Assembly (NCBI RefSeq): GCF_040869035.1
Contig: NZ_CP162100.1
Span: 62,001-126,000 of the forward strand
DNA length: 64,000 nt
Source of the DNA: Vibrio sp. NTOU-M3
Lineage (GTDB): Bacteria; Pseudomonadota; Gammaproteobacteria; Enterobacterales; Vibrionaceae
Direction: 5' to 3'
A program made the translations under genes and the position numbers. Of this stretch, positions 53,390-62,736 are shown piece after piece. The notes beneath the pieces were generated by a model. It saw only the letters and a program-made list of their open reading frames with translations. It made no database searches and was not told the DNA's origin. Position 1 is the first letter of the stretch, and the number at the start of each line of letters is the position of its first letter.

Positions 53390-53657
53390 TTCTTTTAAGT
53401 TAGTCGAGGCAGAACAATATTGAAGTTGATAGTGAATTCAAAATGTGACCGAGAAACCAAAACACTATATTTGAAAATGTAAGATTTAAAGTGTTATCTT
53501 CAAACTCCATGTTGTTTGAATTATTTAACTTCTGATGCATGAATCTACATAGATAGATAACGCTAATTTTCCTATGTCTGGAATTATTGACTTTAGGAAA
53601 ACCACTGACACACTGTTGTCTAATTGTGTTTTAGATTCGAAGCTTAGGTACAAAAGC
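53390..53657. other. Intergenic region with intron-free group II target relative
   Basis: No gene is seen. At 53616-53622 the sequence TTGTCT-A reproduces the junction that flanks the group II intron (TTGTCT before 42455, AATTGTG after 44617), and the following 80 bases match the intron's right flank. Confidence 0.6.
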
Positions 53658-53690
53658 AAAAAAAAAGAATGGGGAGCGTAATTGCTCCCC
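53658..53690 (-). terminator. Intrinsic terminator of the small secreted-protein genes
   Basis: GGGGAGC (53671-53677) and GCTCCCC (53684-53690) form a 7-bp stem. In the minus direction it is followed by ATTC and nine T (A-run 53658-53666). A decayed copy stands at about 44665. Confidence 0.85.
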
Positions 53691-53719
53691 ATTGTCATTT
53701 TTACCATTGCAGGTAGGTA

Positions 53720-53957
53720 TTACTTTTCTTTGATTGCTTCACAGCCAGCAGGAACGGTTATAGTCGATGTATCCTTACCTGCCTGTTGCGCTGATTTCAC
53801 ATCCATTTTGTATTGAATGCACTTGCCCACACTGACGTTGACGGCACCTGTTTCTATAGATGGGTTACCTCCTAGTGCTCCCCCCTCCCTGAGCGAAAAC
53901 AAAAGGCGTGATTATGGTTGCAAGTAGAACGAGAAGGTTCGTTTTGGTGTGACTCAT
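53720..53957 (-). pseudogene. Small secreted protein with a frameshift in a G-run
   Basis: From the ATG at 53957 the frame reads MSHTKTNLLVLLATIITPFV-F-A-Q, a signal peptide, and then stops soon after a run of six G. Removing one G joins it to ALGGNPSIETGAVNVSVGKC and onward, ending ITVPAGCEAIKEK at 53720. The span is 238 bases, one more than a multiple of three. The mature part has two Cys and resembles the neighbouring 86-aa protein around ALGGxP. Either a mutation, a phase-variable tract or a read error. Confidence 0.7.
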
Positions 53958-53984
53958 GGTGTTTCTCTCCTAGTGATTTTCAGA

Positions 53985-54245
53985 TTAATCAGAGGTTGAC
54001 TTGGTTTTAGGCTGGCATTGAGTGACATCAGAGACTTGTCCGTTCAACTTGCCACATACATCGGCAGTCCAGTGAAGCAATACACCAGCAACGAGGGTGG
54101 ATTGTGGGCCTTGTTTACCATTCCACTGCTTTTCTAAGTATTCCTTCGAGACGTTAGGTGCACCGCCGAGTGCTGCGGTGGCTATCGATGAAGTAGCCAT
54201 TGAGGCAGCGACTAGAGCTGCAAAAAGAAGTCGGTTTAGATTCAT
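53985..54245 (-). CDS. Small secreted protein
   Basis: This 86-residue protein has a signal peptide (MNLNRLLFAALVAASMATSS, cleavage near ATA-AL) and a mature part ALGGAPNVSKEYLEKQWNGK with two later Cys (DVCGKLNGQVSDVTQCQ), which could form one disulfide. The mature N-terminus resembles that of the frameshifted gene just downstream. No family is known to me. Confidence 0.65.
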   Translation of the reverse strand: MNLNRLLFAALVAASMATSSIATAALGGAPNVSKEYLEKQWNGKQGPQSTLVAGVLLHWTADVCGKLNGQVSDVTQCQPKTKSTSD

Positions 54246-54300
54246 GGTGTTTCCTTATCAAGTAGAAAATTATGGGTTGTTAAAGTTGACTTACCGAGAG

Positions 54301-54660
54301 TTAGAAGCTGTAGACAAAGGTGCCAGCACTGGAAGTGACTTCGATTTCTTTCACGCTGTCTACGGTGCAGTTGTTGCTGTATCCGGTGTAGGTTTCACCG
54401 AATTTCAATGAAACGTTTCTCGATAGCTCTGAGGTTGTACCAGCGGGTAGGCGGCAGTTGCCTCGATTGACAATCACATTGCTTATTACTGTGCTGTCAG
54501 CGATAGCTTGAATATCAAAGGTCAATGTTCCCCAATGTGGGTTGGTGGATATCGACACTTCAATATCGGCGGTGACGGTTTGTGTTTCTTCTTGTTCGTT
54601 GCAAGCGGTGACTCCGAGTAACAGCATGCTCATCATGATGGTTCGAATGAGGGTGTTCAT
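54301..54660 (-). CDS. Putative lipoprotein
   Basis: This 119-residue protein has a lipoprotein signal (MNTLIRTIMMSMLLLGVTAC, lipobox LGVTAC with Cys20). The mature part is beta-rich with two Cys (GNCRLPAG, NNCTVDS), suggesting a small disulfide-linked beta sandwich. It is upstream of the two small secreted proteins on the same strand. Function unknown. Confidence 0.7.
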   Translation of the reverse strand: MNTLIRTIMMSMLLLGVTACNEQEETQTVTADIEVSISTNPHWGTLTFDIQAIADSTVISNVIVNRGNCRLPAGTTSELSRNVSLKFGETYTGYSNNCTVDSVKEIEVTSSAGTFVYSF

Positions 54661-54683
54661 AGGTATCTCTCCGTAGTGGTGAG

Positions 54684-55424
54684 TTAAACTTGGGATGCAC
54701 GGATTTCAGCGTGTTCACGCATGAACTGCTCTAAGTTGAAATCGGTGGGATAGGTAAAAGAAAACGTCGATACACTGACCTCATCAATCAGAGGTAGGGC
54801 TAGGGTGCGTATCGTGGGTTGACCGGATAATCGAAAAAGCAGCAAGAGCGCGTCACATTGAACCGAGAGTCCCAGTGGCTCGATGAGCGCTTTCTCTTGC
54901 TGCAAAACTTGACTCGATATCTTGAGCAGACGGTTGTTGAGTAATGCCGTTTTTACCGCGTTCAATACTTGCCGCTGCTCATGACTCCACTCACGAATAT
55001 TGGGCAGTGCTACATGGATTTTGGCTAACCATGCTTGCTCTTTTGAATACGCTGAACCCTTGTGGAGTAAAGGTTTGTCTCTCTCCGAGGAGCGACCTTG
55101 CCCATAATTCAGTGCATCGGGAACAAGCGGCAGTAAGTACTTATTCGTCAGTTGCCAATAAAGCATTTCCTGCTTGTTGAGCTTCAGTAATTGCTCTGAA
55201 GTTTTCCGATAAACATGAGGCATGCTCATCGAATCACACTCCACGTTAAACACCTCTACAATAACTTCATCAAGGTAGCGTTTAATGCTGCGAGTAGTGC
55301 GGTGGATATCGAGTTGGGCTAACTGTTGCTGCAACTCCCTAACGGTAATCCAACGATGTTGAGGAATAAGCATCAGCGTGTGCAGCAAAGCGGATAACCC
55401 TTCAATGCTGGTTTTATTGCTCAT
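54684..55424 (-). CDS. WYL-domain regulator
   Basis: This 246-residue protein has an N-terminal winged helix (SALLHTLMLIPQHRWITVRE, HRTTRSIKRYLDEV) and a C-terminal WYL-like domain (LIEPLGLSVQCDALLLLFRL, TLALPLIDEVSVSTFSFTYP, FNLEQFM). Such proteins are transcription regulators common beside phage-defence genes. It precedes the lipoprotein gene by 23 bases and may control the small secreted-protein genes downstream or the defence region to the right. Confidence 0.75.
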   Translation of the reverse strand: MSNKTSIEGLSALLHTLMLIPQHRWITVRELQQQLAQLDIHRTTRSIKRYLDEVIVEVFNVECDSMSMPHVYRKTSEQLLKLNKQEMLYWQLTNKYLLPLVPDALNYGQGRSSERDKPLLHKGSAYSKEQAWLAKIHVALPNIREWSHEQRQVLNAVKTALLNNRLLKISSQVLQQEKALIEPLGLSVQCDALLLLFRLSGQPTIRTLALPLIDEVSVSTFSFTYPTDFNLEQFMREHAEIRASQV

Positions 55425-55563
55425 GACTACGCTCTCAATACATCAAAGCTCCAAGACCGGAGGTGGACATTTAATGTCGAGAGAGTAGAGGTGAGTCAGA
55501 CACATAATGTCCAACGGTGAAAATGCCATCAATCGGCAACACGAAAGCGTGAGCCGATTAACA

Positions 55564-55740
55564 TTAACGAGGCTTATGCTTATCACTGAACTCTGCAATC
55601 GCTGCCAATAATCCAATCAGCAGTACCACCAGAAAACCTAACGTCGTTAGAGTTCCGATAGCGCCAAAGAAGGGAGATAGGGTAAACAAGGTCATAAGAG
55701 CGGTGACAAGCTTAATGGTGTTAAGGAGAAGGGAAGTCAT
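55564..55740 (-). CDS. Small hydrophobic protein, 58 aa
   Basis: The ATG at 55740 lies three bases after the DUF2787 stop and opens MTSLLLNTIKLVTALMTLFT, then LSPFFGAIGTLTTLGFLVVL and LIGLLAAIAEFSDKHKPR-stop. Two hydrophobic helices are joined by a Ser-Pro-Phe turn. The tight spacing supports translation. The function is unknown. Confidence 0.55.
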   Translation of the reverse strand: MTSLLLNTIKLVTALMTLFTLSPFFGAIGTLTTLGFLVVLLIGLLAAIAEFSDKHKPR

Positions 55741-55743
55741 GAG

Positions 55744-56196
55744 CTATTGTGGGGTGACAGTTATCTCGTTATAAGCATCCGTATCGACATAAGCAAGAAA
55801 GTTACATTCCCACAATCGATAGAGCTCTTTGGCATCAGGGCTACCTTGTATTGGTAGCCAACCACGATAGGCCACAAAGAACTGTCCAACCCGAAAATCA
55901 AAATCCAAGTTGCGCTCTAGCTCCGGGTAATGGTTCCCCATATAAGCAAAGTCGGTGATGTACTCAATACTCCATTCTCCTGTTGAGGAGTGGCAAATTG
56001 CAATCTCAACCGGATGAAAACCGCCTTCATCCGCGTTGTAACTTTTATCGCGAAAGTTAAACACCAGATAACGGCTGGTGGTCAGAGCTTCATTACTCAG
56101 CAAATGAGTGGTTAACTGCGCGCTTAGCAGTTTATGCAGTTTATGCAGTTTCTTTGACACAGGTAGTAATGATGTTGTGAAGTTTAATTTGGACAT
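55744..56196 (-). CDS. DUF2787 family protein, copy 1
   Basis: This 150-residue protein has DUF2787 landmarks: YLVFNFRDKSYNADEGGFHP with VEIAICHSSTGEWSIEYITD, FAYMGNHYPELERNLDFDF and YRLWECNFLAYVD. DUF2787 genes are frequent in Vibrio and SXT-type mobile elements; the role is unknown. A second copy lies directly upstream. Confidence 0.85.
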   Translation of the reverse strand: MSKLNFTTSLLPVSKKLHKLHKLLSAQLTTHLLSNEALTTSRYLVFNFRDKSYNADEGGFHPVEIAICHSSTGEWSIEYITDFAYMGNHYPELERNLDFDFRVGQFFVAYRGWLPIQGSPDAKELYRLWECNFLAYVDTDAYNEITVTPQ

Positions 56197-56246
56197 AGTG
56201 AGTCCTCCTTGTTTCAGGATTCAAATAAGAAATGAGATATTAGGAT

Positions 56247-56690
56247 TTAGTGAAACGTACCGACCATCGCCAGTTGCACATCATCAAAGACGTTTCTGGA
56301 TAGATGGCGAGTAAAGGCTTTCATCCATACCGAGAGCAGCTCTTGGACTTCTGGGTGGGATAAATCTGTGCTCCCCACATCGGGTTGATAGCACCAGCGA
56401 TTAGTAAGGTGAAAGTACAACTCAGGTTCAACAGATGCACTTTTATCATCGGGGTAAGAGAAGTTAGCAAAGAAGACCACCAGCCAAGGGCTTGATACAG
56501 ATTCTCGTTTTAGCTGCACTTCAATGGGGTGCAAGCCTTGTCGATGTCGGTAGTAACTCATTTGGCGGCAGTTCAATACGAGTCGTTCGGCGTTTTCTGG
56601 GATAGTGCGCCGATTAATAAGTGCTTCCAGTGACGCATGTAAAACGTCATCAATACACAGTTCACCATAATGTTGTTCAATCATAACCAC
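56247..56690 (-). CDS. DUF2787 family protein, copy 2
   Basis: This 147-residue protein shares the plan of copy 1: [23 protein letters not shown], then [23 protein letters not shown] and [12 protein letters not shown]. The first codons overlap the end of radC by 10 bases. Identity between the two copies is low, so the duplication is old. Confidence 0.82.
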   Translation of the reverse strand: MVMIEQHYGELCIDDVLHASLEALINRRTIPENAERLVLNCRQMSYYRHRQGLHPIEVQLKRESVSSPWLVVFFANFSYPDDKSASVEPELYFHLTNRWCYQPDVGSTDLSHPEVQELLSVWMKAFTRHLSRNVFDDVQLAMVGTFH

Positions 56691-57154
56691 CCCCTTTCAG
56701 CAAATGAGGTACAGGTATTACCTGTCACGATATGGTCGAGAACGCGGACATCCACCAGCGCTAAAGCGTCCTTGAGCCTTTCGGTTATGCGTCTATCGGC
56801 TTGAGACGGCGTTGAGTCACCGGATGGATGATTATGGGCAAATATCACCGCTGCGGCATTGACTTCTAACACCGCTTTCACGATTTCACGTGGATAGACG
56901 CTGGCCGCATCGACTGTTCCTTGAAACAGCTCTTTAAATTCAATCAGTCGGTTTTGGTTATCCAGCAGCAATAAGGCAAACACTTCACGCTCATGGCTGC
57001 CTAGCTTACAGCGCACATACTCTTTGGTGGCATCAGGATTGGTTAGCGCATCACCACGCACGTAGCGCGTAGCCAGTATTTCTGCGGCATGCTCTAGGAT
57101 TTCATTTTCCTGATAGCGTTGCTGCTTTTGGTAATCGGAAGTTTTGGGATTCAT
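56681..57154 (-). CDS. RadC-like JAB-domain protein
   Basis: This 157-residue protein carries the RadC/JAMM motif: [20 protein letters not shown], then [19 protein letters not shown] (His-x-His and Asp metal ligands), [20 protein letters not shown] and HIVTG. Short RadC copies of this type are standard cargo of mobile elements. It is the first gene of a minus-strand run with the two DUF2787 genes. Confidence 0.92.
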   Translation of the reverse strand: MNPKTSDYQKQQRYQENEILEHAAEILATRYVRGDALTNPDATKEYVRCKLGSHEREVFALLLLDNQNRLIEFKELFQGTVDAASVYPREIVKAVLEVNAAAVIFAHNHPSGDSTPSQADRRITERLKDALALVDVRVLDHIVTGNTCTSFAERGWL

Positions 57155-57427
57155 TTCAGGCTCCTGTCAGAATCAATGATGGGGTTTCACATTGATGACA
57201 TATGCCTGAAGATTTTTTGATTGAGGTGTATCGTGCTAAGGAAAATGCTTGCAACTGAAAAGGAGTACCTCTGTTAGCGTGTTACTAGATCTTTCATAAA
57301 GTAGGTTAACTTGTTACCTATTGCGCAGTAGTTGACGAAATTTTACTAAGGTATTGATTTATTATTTTTTTGTGTCTGTTTTTTGACGTTTTTTAAGAAG
57401 AGTCTACTACGACAAAAATATGATATA

Positions 57428-57443
57428 CTGTCTATATATACAG
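57428..57443. promoter_or_regulatory. LexA (SOS) box upstream of sspB
   Basis: CTGT-CTATATAT-ACAG is a perfect LexA consensus (CTGT-N8-ACAG) with the flanking TA and AT-rich core of strong boxes. It overlaps an extended -10 candidate TGATATACT (57421-57429). It lies 105 bp before the sspB ATG and 274 bp from the divergent radC start. Confidence 0.7.
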
Positions 57444-57467
57444 GTTAAATTCGTTGCTATTAAAGGT

Positions 57468-57542
57468 ATGATAGAGGGTCATCTTCTACTAGCTGGACAA
57501 AGAGCTAAAGAGATGGTCGCAGTTTTACTCGTGGGTTATTAG
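57468..57542 (+). CDS. Possible 24-aa ORF between the LexA box and sspB
   Basis: The ATG at 57468 opens 24 codons (MIEGHLLLAGQRAKEMVAVL and four more) ending TAG at 57540-57542, six bases before the sspB ATG. AAAGG stands very close to the ATG. It may be a leader peptide or chance. Confidence 0.25.
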   Translation: MIEGHLLLAGQRAKEMVAVLLVGY

Positions 57543-57548
57543 GTCATT

Positions 57549-58466
57549 ATGAAATTAAGCAAAAAAGATAGTGCGTTTGGTCGTCATGAAACATTTCCGT
57601 TGCGATATAGTTGGTTACCTAAAGGCTTTCAAGAATTTCAAAAGAACAAAAAAATATTTGAAAGTGATGAGTCAACAGTAAGGCTTGGTGTTGGTAAAAA
57701 TATGGTTTCATCTATCAAATATTGGATGAAGGCAACTCAGTTACTAGATAATCAAAATGAACTGACACCACTTGCACATTTTTTGCTGGATGAAGATTTT
57801 GGGGTGGATCCTTATTTGGAAGATGAATCTACTATTTGGTTGCTGCATTGGCTTTTATCCACGAACAGTAGGCAGTCTACCACTTGGTTTTGGTTTTTTA
57901 ATAAATATGTATCTACAGAGTTTGATGTTTCCATGATGCAGGTGGCTTTGGAAAGCTTCATTGCTGATCAGTTAGAAATAAAACCCCCATCTAAAGTCAC
58001 ACTGAAAAATGACTGTGGAGTTTTGACTAGGATGTATTCTCAAGAAGTAGGAAGCTCCAGTCTCCATTCAGATGATACTTTGGACTCTCCTATGTCTTTG
58101 CTAGGTCTTGTCAGAAAAGTAGACAACAAACGATTCAGTGCAGAGCTAAGTAGCCGGCCAGACCTGCCGATAGGTATTTTTGGATTTGCTTTAGCGCAGT
58201 GTATCAATGAATATACACATGACAGTAGTCGTTCAACAATGCCAATTAAAGATCTGGTTTATAGTATTGAAGGGTCGCCTTCTGCGGCTGCGGTTTTTCG
58301 TCTCACAGAAGCAGACTTCATGACTAAAATTGAATTGTTGCAGCATAAATATTCCAACATTTTTACGATTCGTGAAACTGCAGGCGTTTCACAGATATAT
58401 CTGGAGCAGAATAGCCCTATTGATTGCATGAGTTTCCTAGCTGCTCATTATCGTGGGGAGCTGTAG
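57549..58466 (+). CDS. sspB: SspB-like DUF4007 protein of a phosphorothioation system
   Basis: This 305-residue protein has the DUF4007 pattern: DSAFGRHETFPLRYSWLPKG at the N-terminus, VRLGVGKNMVSSIKYWMKAT and LLDEDFGVDPYLEDESTIWL, ending QIYLEQNSPIDCMSFLAAHY. In the known SspABCD system SspB is a DUF4007 nickase needed for single-strand phosphorothioation. The gene is followed after two bases by a large ATPase, then a PAPS reductase-like gene and a DUF262 gene, in the Ssp order. The LexA box above suggests DNA-damage control. Confidence 0.8.
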   Translation: MKLSKKDSAFGRHETFPLRYSWLPKGFQEFQKNKKIFESDESTVRLGVGKNMVSSIKYWMKATQLLDNQNELTPLAHFLLDEDFGVDPYLEDESTIWLLHWLLSTNSRQSTTWFWFFNKYVSTEFDVSMMQVALESFIADQLEIKPPSKVTLKNDCGVLTRMYSQEVGSSSLHSDDTLDSPMSLLGLVRKVDNKRFSAELSSRPDLPIGIFGFALAQCINEYTHDSSRSTMPIKDLVYSIEGSPSAAAVFRLTEADFMTKIELLQHKYSNIFTIRETAGVSQIYLEQNSPIDCMSFLAAHYRGEL

Positions 58467-58468
58467 TT

Positions 58469-61400
58469 ATGAGCTTAGAAAACACAATCAGTATTCGTGC
58501 TTCATACACACGCTCTATTAACGTAGAGAAACACAAATCATCTACTGATAGTATTATTGGCTACGTACCAACATCTCGTGCTTTAAGTACCTTAGAAAGA
58601 GTTGTAGGGACATTAAACAATAAAGAAGTTCCTCGTTCTTGGTCTTTGGTTGGGCCTTATGGGGCAGGTAAGTCTGCTTTTGCGGTTTTTCTTAGTGCAT
58701 TACTATCTGATCCTAAAGGGGATTTGTTTAAATTCTCACACGCGAATCTCGGCAATGAAAACGCAAAGCTTACAAGTGAAATTAGTAAGGATGTTGAGGC
58801 TACACAAGGATATATTCGTGTCTTAATTTGTGGTTCAGCAGAACCTTTGAGCATTCGAATAGTAAAGTCGTTGAAGGAAAGTTGTGAGGAAGTATGGAGT
58901 GGTACTTCAGGTAAGAAGCCCGAAGTATTTAAGCAGTTAGAAGATGTTATTGCTAGAAATAGTGTGACAGCATCAGGCTTAGTTGACTTGATTTCTAACG
59001 TTCAAAGTGCAATTGATAAAAGTAAATCAATTAATGCCAAAGGCATCGTATTTATTATCGATGAGCTGGGTAAGTTTTTGGAGTATGCGGCACGACATAA
59101 AGAAAGCAATGAGCTATTCGTTTTACAAGCTATAGCTGAACATGCCCAGCAGCCCCATAGCGTGCGAATACTGCAGTTTGTGATGTTACACAAGTCTTTC
59201 GAGCAGTATGCTCAGGGGCTGACAGAAAATGCTAGAAATCAATGGTCAGCTGTTCAAGGACGGTTTGAAGAAGTTCCTTTTATTGAGAATAATGAGCAGG
59301 TTTTAAGAGTTGTTTCACGAGCGATTAAACAAACGCAGGAAATTAAGCAAAACTCAAAGCTGGAAGCAGTAGTTAATTCCCACACTAGAGTATTGCTCGC
59401 AGAGGCTGCAACCCCGTCAACACTGAAACAAAGTGAAGCTTCTCAGCTGTTTCTAGATTGCTACCCCTTACACCCAGTAAGTGCACTATTGTTACCTCTA
59501 TTGTGTCAGCAAGTTGCTCAGAATGAGCGTACCTTGTTTAGTTATCTTGGTAGCTCAGAGCAGTTCGGTTTCCAACAAAAAATCAACACACTACAGAGCG
59601 TTGGTGATTTTGTTTTTCCCGTAGATATTTATGACTATTTTATCTCCAATCAAACCTCTGTATTAGGTGACTTACAAACGAGCCGACGTTGGGCAGAGGT
59701 TGTAACTGCAGTAGAAAGGCTTGGGGATGCGAACAGTCAAACTACAATTGATCTTCTTAAAACAATAGGGATATTAAATATTGTAGGTGCTAGAGGTGGC
59801 TTTAAGCCGTCACGACAAATTTTAGAAACATGTTTCAATCAGCAAGAGTTAGATAAAGCTCTTGATGAACTTTTAGATAAGTCAATAATTACTTTACGAA
59901 AATTCAACAACGAATACCGCGTTTGGCAAGGTAGTGATTTCGACCTGTATTCTTCTGTTGCAGAAGAGATCCAAAAAATTAAGGTATCGAATAGCTCATT
60001 GGCAGATGACCTTCAGGCATCAAGCCCGATGCCTCCCGTTGTTGCCAGAAAGTATAGCATTACAACAGGCGCTCTCCGTTATTTTTCTCCAGTATATGCA
60101 GATGCTCTTACGATAACTTCAATAGCAACTAGTTCGTCTTGCTCTAAGATAATCTTCTACTTGTTAGCTGAGGGTGAACCTCCAGTTTCTAAAGATGTAC
60201 TTTCTAGTATAGGTGCAGGAAATATTTTATGCGAAGTTTCCAATAGCGCTCAACTCTCTTCAGTTACTAGGGAGATTAATGCATATAAGAGGGTTTCGAA
60301 CAAGAGAGAAATTCATGAAGATCCTGTTGCAAAAAAGGAACTAGAAGCTAATTTGTCCAAGTTATTGGTAACCCAAAAACAACTTTTGAATGAACTGATT
60401 AGTTTACCCGAACAATCAACGTGGTATCACGATGGTAAAGTAAAAAATGTAGCTGCAAAACGGGATATGCAAAGATTGCTGTCGGATGTAATGGAACAGA
60501 AGTATCATTCGACTCCTAGGGTTTTTAATGAATTAATAAACAAGGATAAGCCTTCATCTCAGGCCGCTTCAGGTCGTTCTAAGTTAATGAAGGCAATGCT
60601 TTCAAACCCTAATATCGATCAGTTGGGAATAGAAAAATTCCCTCCTGAAAAAGCCATGTATATGGCAATTCTCAAAGATTTGAAGTTACATGTGTGCCAC
60701 AAGGGGCATTTTGAGTTCTCTCCACCAGTAGAAAATTCATATTTGGGGGTTTGGCATGAGATTTCGAAACACTTAGATTCCACAGAGGAAGAAGCAAAGT
60801 CTTTTTCTGAGTTAGATTCGCTACTCACAAATTCTCCTTTTGGGGTTAAAAAAGGTTTGCTACCGATCTATTACTTGCACGCTTACCTTGTATATAAAGA
60901 GGATGTGGCTGTTTATGAAGATGGGAAATATCAACCGGACATAACAGAGGAACATGTTGAAAGATTTATAAAACGTCCGGATAGCTTTACATTTCAATTG
61001 TATAAATTAGAAGGTCTAAACGCATCTATTTTTGATGCATATAGCCAAGCATTGTATAACGGAAAATTAAACAGCAATAAAGTTGTCAAGATCGCTCAAC
61101 CTTTAGCCAGATTCTTTAATGATCTGCCAGAGTTTACTCGCTCTACCAGAGAGTCAAGTTTATTATCTAAACAGGCAATAGATGTTCGTGAAGCTATTAA
61201 AATGTCTAAGTCACCAGAAAGACTTGTATTTTCAGATATTCCCAAAGCTATTGGTCTGAAAGAACTCACAGATAATACTGACATAGACTCTAAGAAATTT
61301 GGTGAGATATTAGTAGAGTCATTACGTGAGTTGAAAAGCGCATATCCAAGACTCCTAAAGAGCTTGGCTCATATGCTTGCTGAACAATTATATGATGGAA

Positions 61401-61909
61401 ACGATCACTCCTTCTCTGAGCTTAGAAGTGTTCTTGCTGGGCAAGCTTTGCCCATTGAGCATATGGCATCAGGAGGAGTAAGAAGTTTTATTAAAAGCCT
61501 ACTAGATGATAAGAGTGCATCAGAAGATCTTTGGTTAGAGAACATTTTTGTTAGTTTAAGCAGAAAACATCCTAGTAACTGGAAGGATGAAGATTTAGCA
61601 AAAGCTGAAGCAAAACTAGCTGATTTAAGTCGTCGCTTTAGAGAACTGCAAGCTATCGCTCACGATGAAAACTATAAAAAGGCCGTAAAACATGACAGTA
61701 ACTTTGAAGTCATAATGCTACGTTCAATTAAGCAAACTACAACACCAAAGCAAAGTGTTATAACAATCAACAATAGTGAGCGTAAATCGATAGATGATCA
61801 GGTAGCTAAAGTACGAGAAGTTTTGACTGACCTGAATGAACATACACGTATGGCAGTATTAGCTCAATTGGTAGAGCTGGAGTTGCCAGAAGGAAATGAA
61901 AATGAGTAA
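58469..61909 (+). CDS. sspC: SspC-like P-loop ATPase
   Basis: This 1146-residue protein has a Walker A at 62-69 (GPYGAGKS) and a Walker B at 193-199 (IVFIIDEL with Asp198 and Glu199), followed by a long helical region of about 900 residues. I start it at the ATG at 58469 (MSLENTISIRASYT), three bases after the sspB stop. The frame is open to 58424 but those residues come from sspB. In the Ssp system SspC is the ATPase subunit of the DNA-modifying complex. It overlaps the next gene. Confidence 0.8.
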   Translation: MSLENTISIRASYTRSINVEKHKSSTDSIIGYVPTSRALSTLERVVGTLNNKEVPRSWSLVGPYGAGKSAFAVFLSALLSDPKGDLFKFSHANLGNENAKLTSEISKDVEATQGYIRVLICGSAEPLSIRIVKSLKESCEEVWSGTSGKKPEVFKQLEDVIARNSVTASGLVDLISNVQSAIDKSKSINAKGIVFIIDELGKFLEYAARHKESNELFVLQAIAEHAQQPHSVRILQFVMLHKSFEQYAQGLTENARNQWSAVQGRFEEVPFIENNEQVLRVVSRAIKQTQEIKQNSKLEAVVNSHTRVLLAEAATPSTLKQSEASQLFLDCYPLHPVSALLLPLLCQQVAQNERTLFSYLGSSEQFGFQQKINTLQSVGDFVFPVDIYDYFISNQTSVLGDLQTSRRWAEVVTAVERLGDANSQTTIDLLKTIGILNIVGARGGFKPSRQILETCFNQQELDKALDELLDKSIITLRKFNNEYRVWQGSDFDLYSSVAEEIQKIKVSNSSLADDLQASSPMPPVVARKYSITTGALRYFSPVYADALTITSIATSSSCSKIIFYLLAEGEPPVSKDVLSSIGAGNILCEVSNSAQLSSVTREINAYKRVSNKREIHEDPVAKKELEANLSKLLVTQKQLLNELISLPEQSTWYHDGKVKNVAAKRDMQRLLSDVMEQKYHSTPRVFNELINKDKPSSQAASGRSKLMKAMLSNPNIDQLGIEKFPPEKAMYMAILKDLKLHVCHKGHFEFSPPVENSYLGVWHEISKHLDSTEEEAKSFSELDSLLTNSPFGVKKGLLPIYYLHAYLVYKEDVAVYEDGKYQPDITEEHVERFIKRPDSFTFQLYKLEGLNASIFDAYSQALYNGKLNSNKVVKIAQPLARFFNDLPEFTRSTRESSLLSKQAIDVREAIKMSKSPERLVFSDIPKAIGLKELTDNTDIDSKKFGEILVESLRELKSAYPRLLKSLAHMLAEQLYDGNDHSFSELRSVLAGQALPIEHMASGGVRSFIKSLLDDKSASEDLWLENIFVSLSRKHPSNWKDEDLAKAEAKLADLSRRFRELQAIAHDENYKKAVKHDSNFEVIMLRSIKQTTTPKQSVITINNSERKSIDDQVAKVREVLTDLNEHTRMAVLAQLVELELPEGNENE

Positions 61910-62729
61910 AAAAATATCTATTGATGAAGCCAGAAAGCGACCAAACGCTCGTCATGTTATTGGTATTTCTGGTGGAAAAGACAGTGCTGCTTTAGCTATT
62001 CACATACGAAATAATTACCCCGAAATACATGAGAAAGTTGAGTACTTCTTTACAGATACAGGTGCGGAATTAGAAGAGGTCCTTGATTTTATAGATAATC
62101 TCCAGTCATACCTAGGTAAACCGATTGCTAGGCTGTCAAGCGATAGACCATTTGAACACTGGTTAAAGTTACATAATGACTACTTACCTTCCCCTAGACA
62201 GAGGTGGTGTACGGTTAAGCTTAAGTTAAAGCCATTCGAAGAATTTGTAGGGGATGATGAAGTAATAAGTTATGTAGGTATTCGTGCTGATGAAAATCGT
62301 GAAGGATACGTCAGCCAAAAAGACAACATTAGCGCAGTCTTCCCTTTTATCGAGGATGGTTTAGTTCGGGATGACATATTTCAGATACTTAAAGATACAG
62401 TTGGGATTCCAGAGTACTATAAATGGCGGAGCCGGTCTGGTTGTTTTTTCTGCTTCTTTCAACGGCAAGATGAATGGTTAGGTTTAAAACGCAATCATCC
62501 GGTTCTATTTGAAAAGGCTAAAGCCATAGAACAGAAAGCAGGAAATGGCTATACATGGGTACAAGGAAAAAGTCTGGATGAAGTGGTAGCTCATGCAGAG
62601 GAAAAAGAAAAAGAAAAAGGCATTATCTTCAAAACAAATTCGACATCAGAAGAAAAATGGCAAACCATACTTGCGAATATGGAAGAAGATGATGCAGACG
62701 ATCAGGCATGTATAATTTGTAGTTTATAG
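61902..62729 (+). CDS. sspD: SspD-like PAPS reductase/ATP pyrophosphatase
   Basis: This 275-residue protein has the N-type ATP-pyrophosphatase loop GISGGKDSAALA (SGGKDS at 23-28), FTDTGAELEEVLDF, SPRQRWCTVKLKLKPFEEFV and a Cys pair in SGCFFCFFQRQDEW, as in DndC/SspD enzymes that activate DNA for sulfur insertion and may hold an Fe-S cluster. I prefer the ATG at 61902, with AAGGA 8 bases upstream; the ATG at 61896 is too close to that site. It overlaps the sspC stop by eight bases, showing coupling. Confidence 0.85.
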   Translation: MSKKISIDEARKRPNARHVIGISGGKDSAALAIHIRNNYPEIHEKVEYFFTDTGAELEEVLDFIDNLQSYLGKPIARLSSDRPFEHWLKLHNDYLPSPRQRWCTVKLKLKPFEEFVGDDEVISYVGIRADENREGYVSQKDNISAVFPFIEDGLVRDDIFQILKDTVGIPEYYKWRSRSGCFFCFFQRQDEWLGLKRNHPVLFEKAKAIEQKAGNGYTWVQGKSLDEVVAHAEEKEKEKGIIFKTNSTSEEKWQTILANMEEDDADDQACIICSL

Positions 62730-62736
62730 GTGAATA

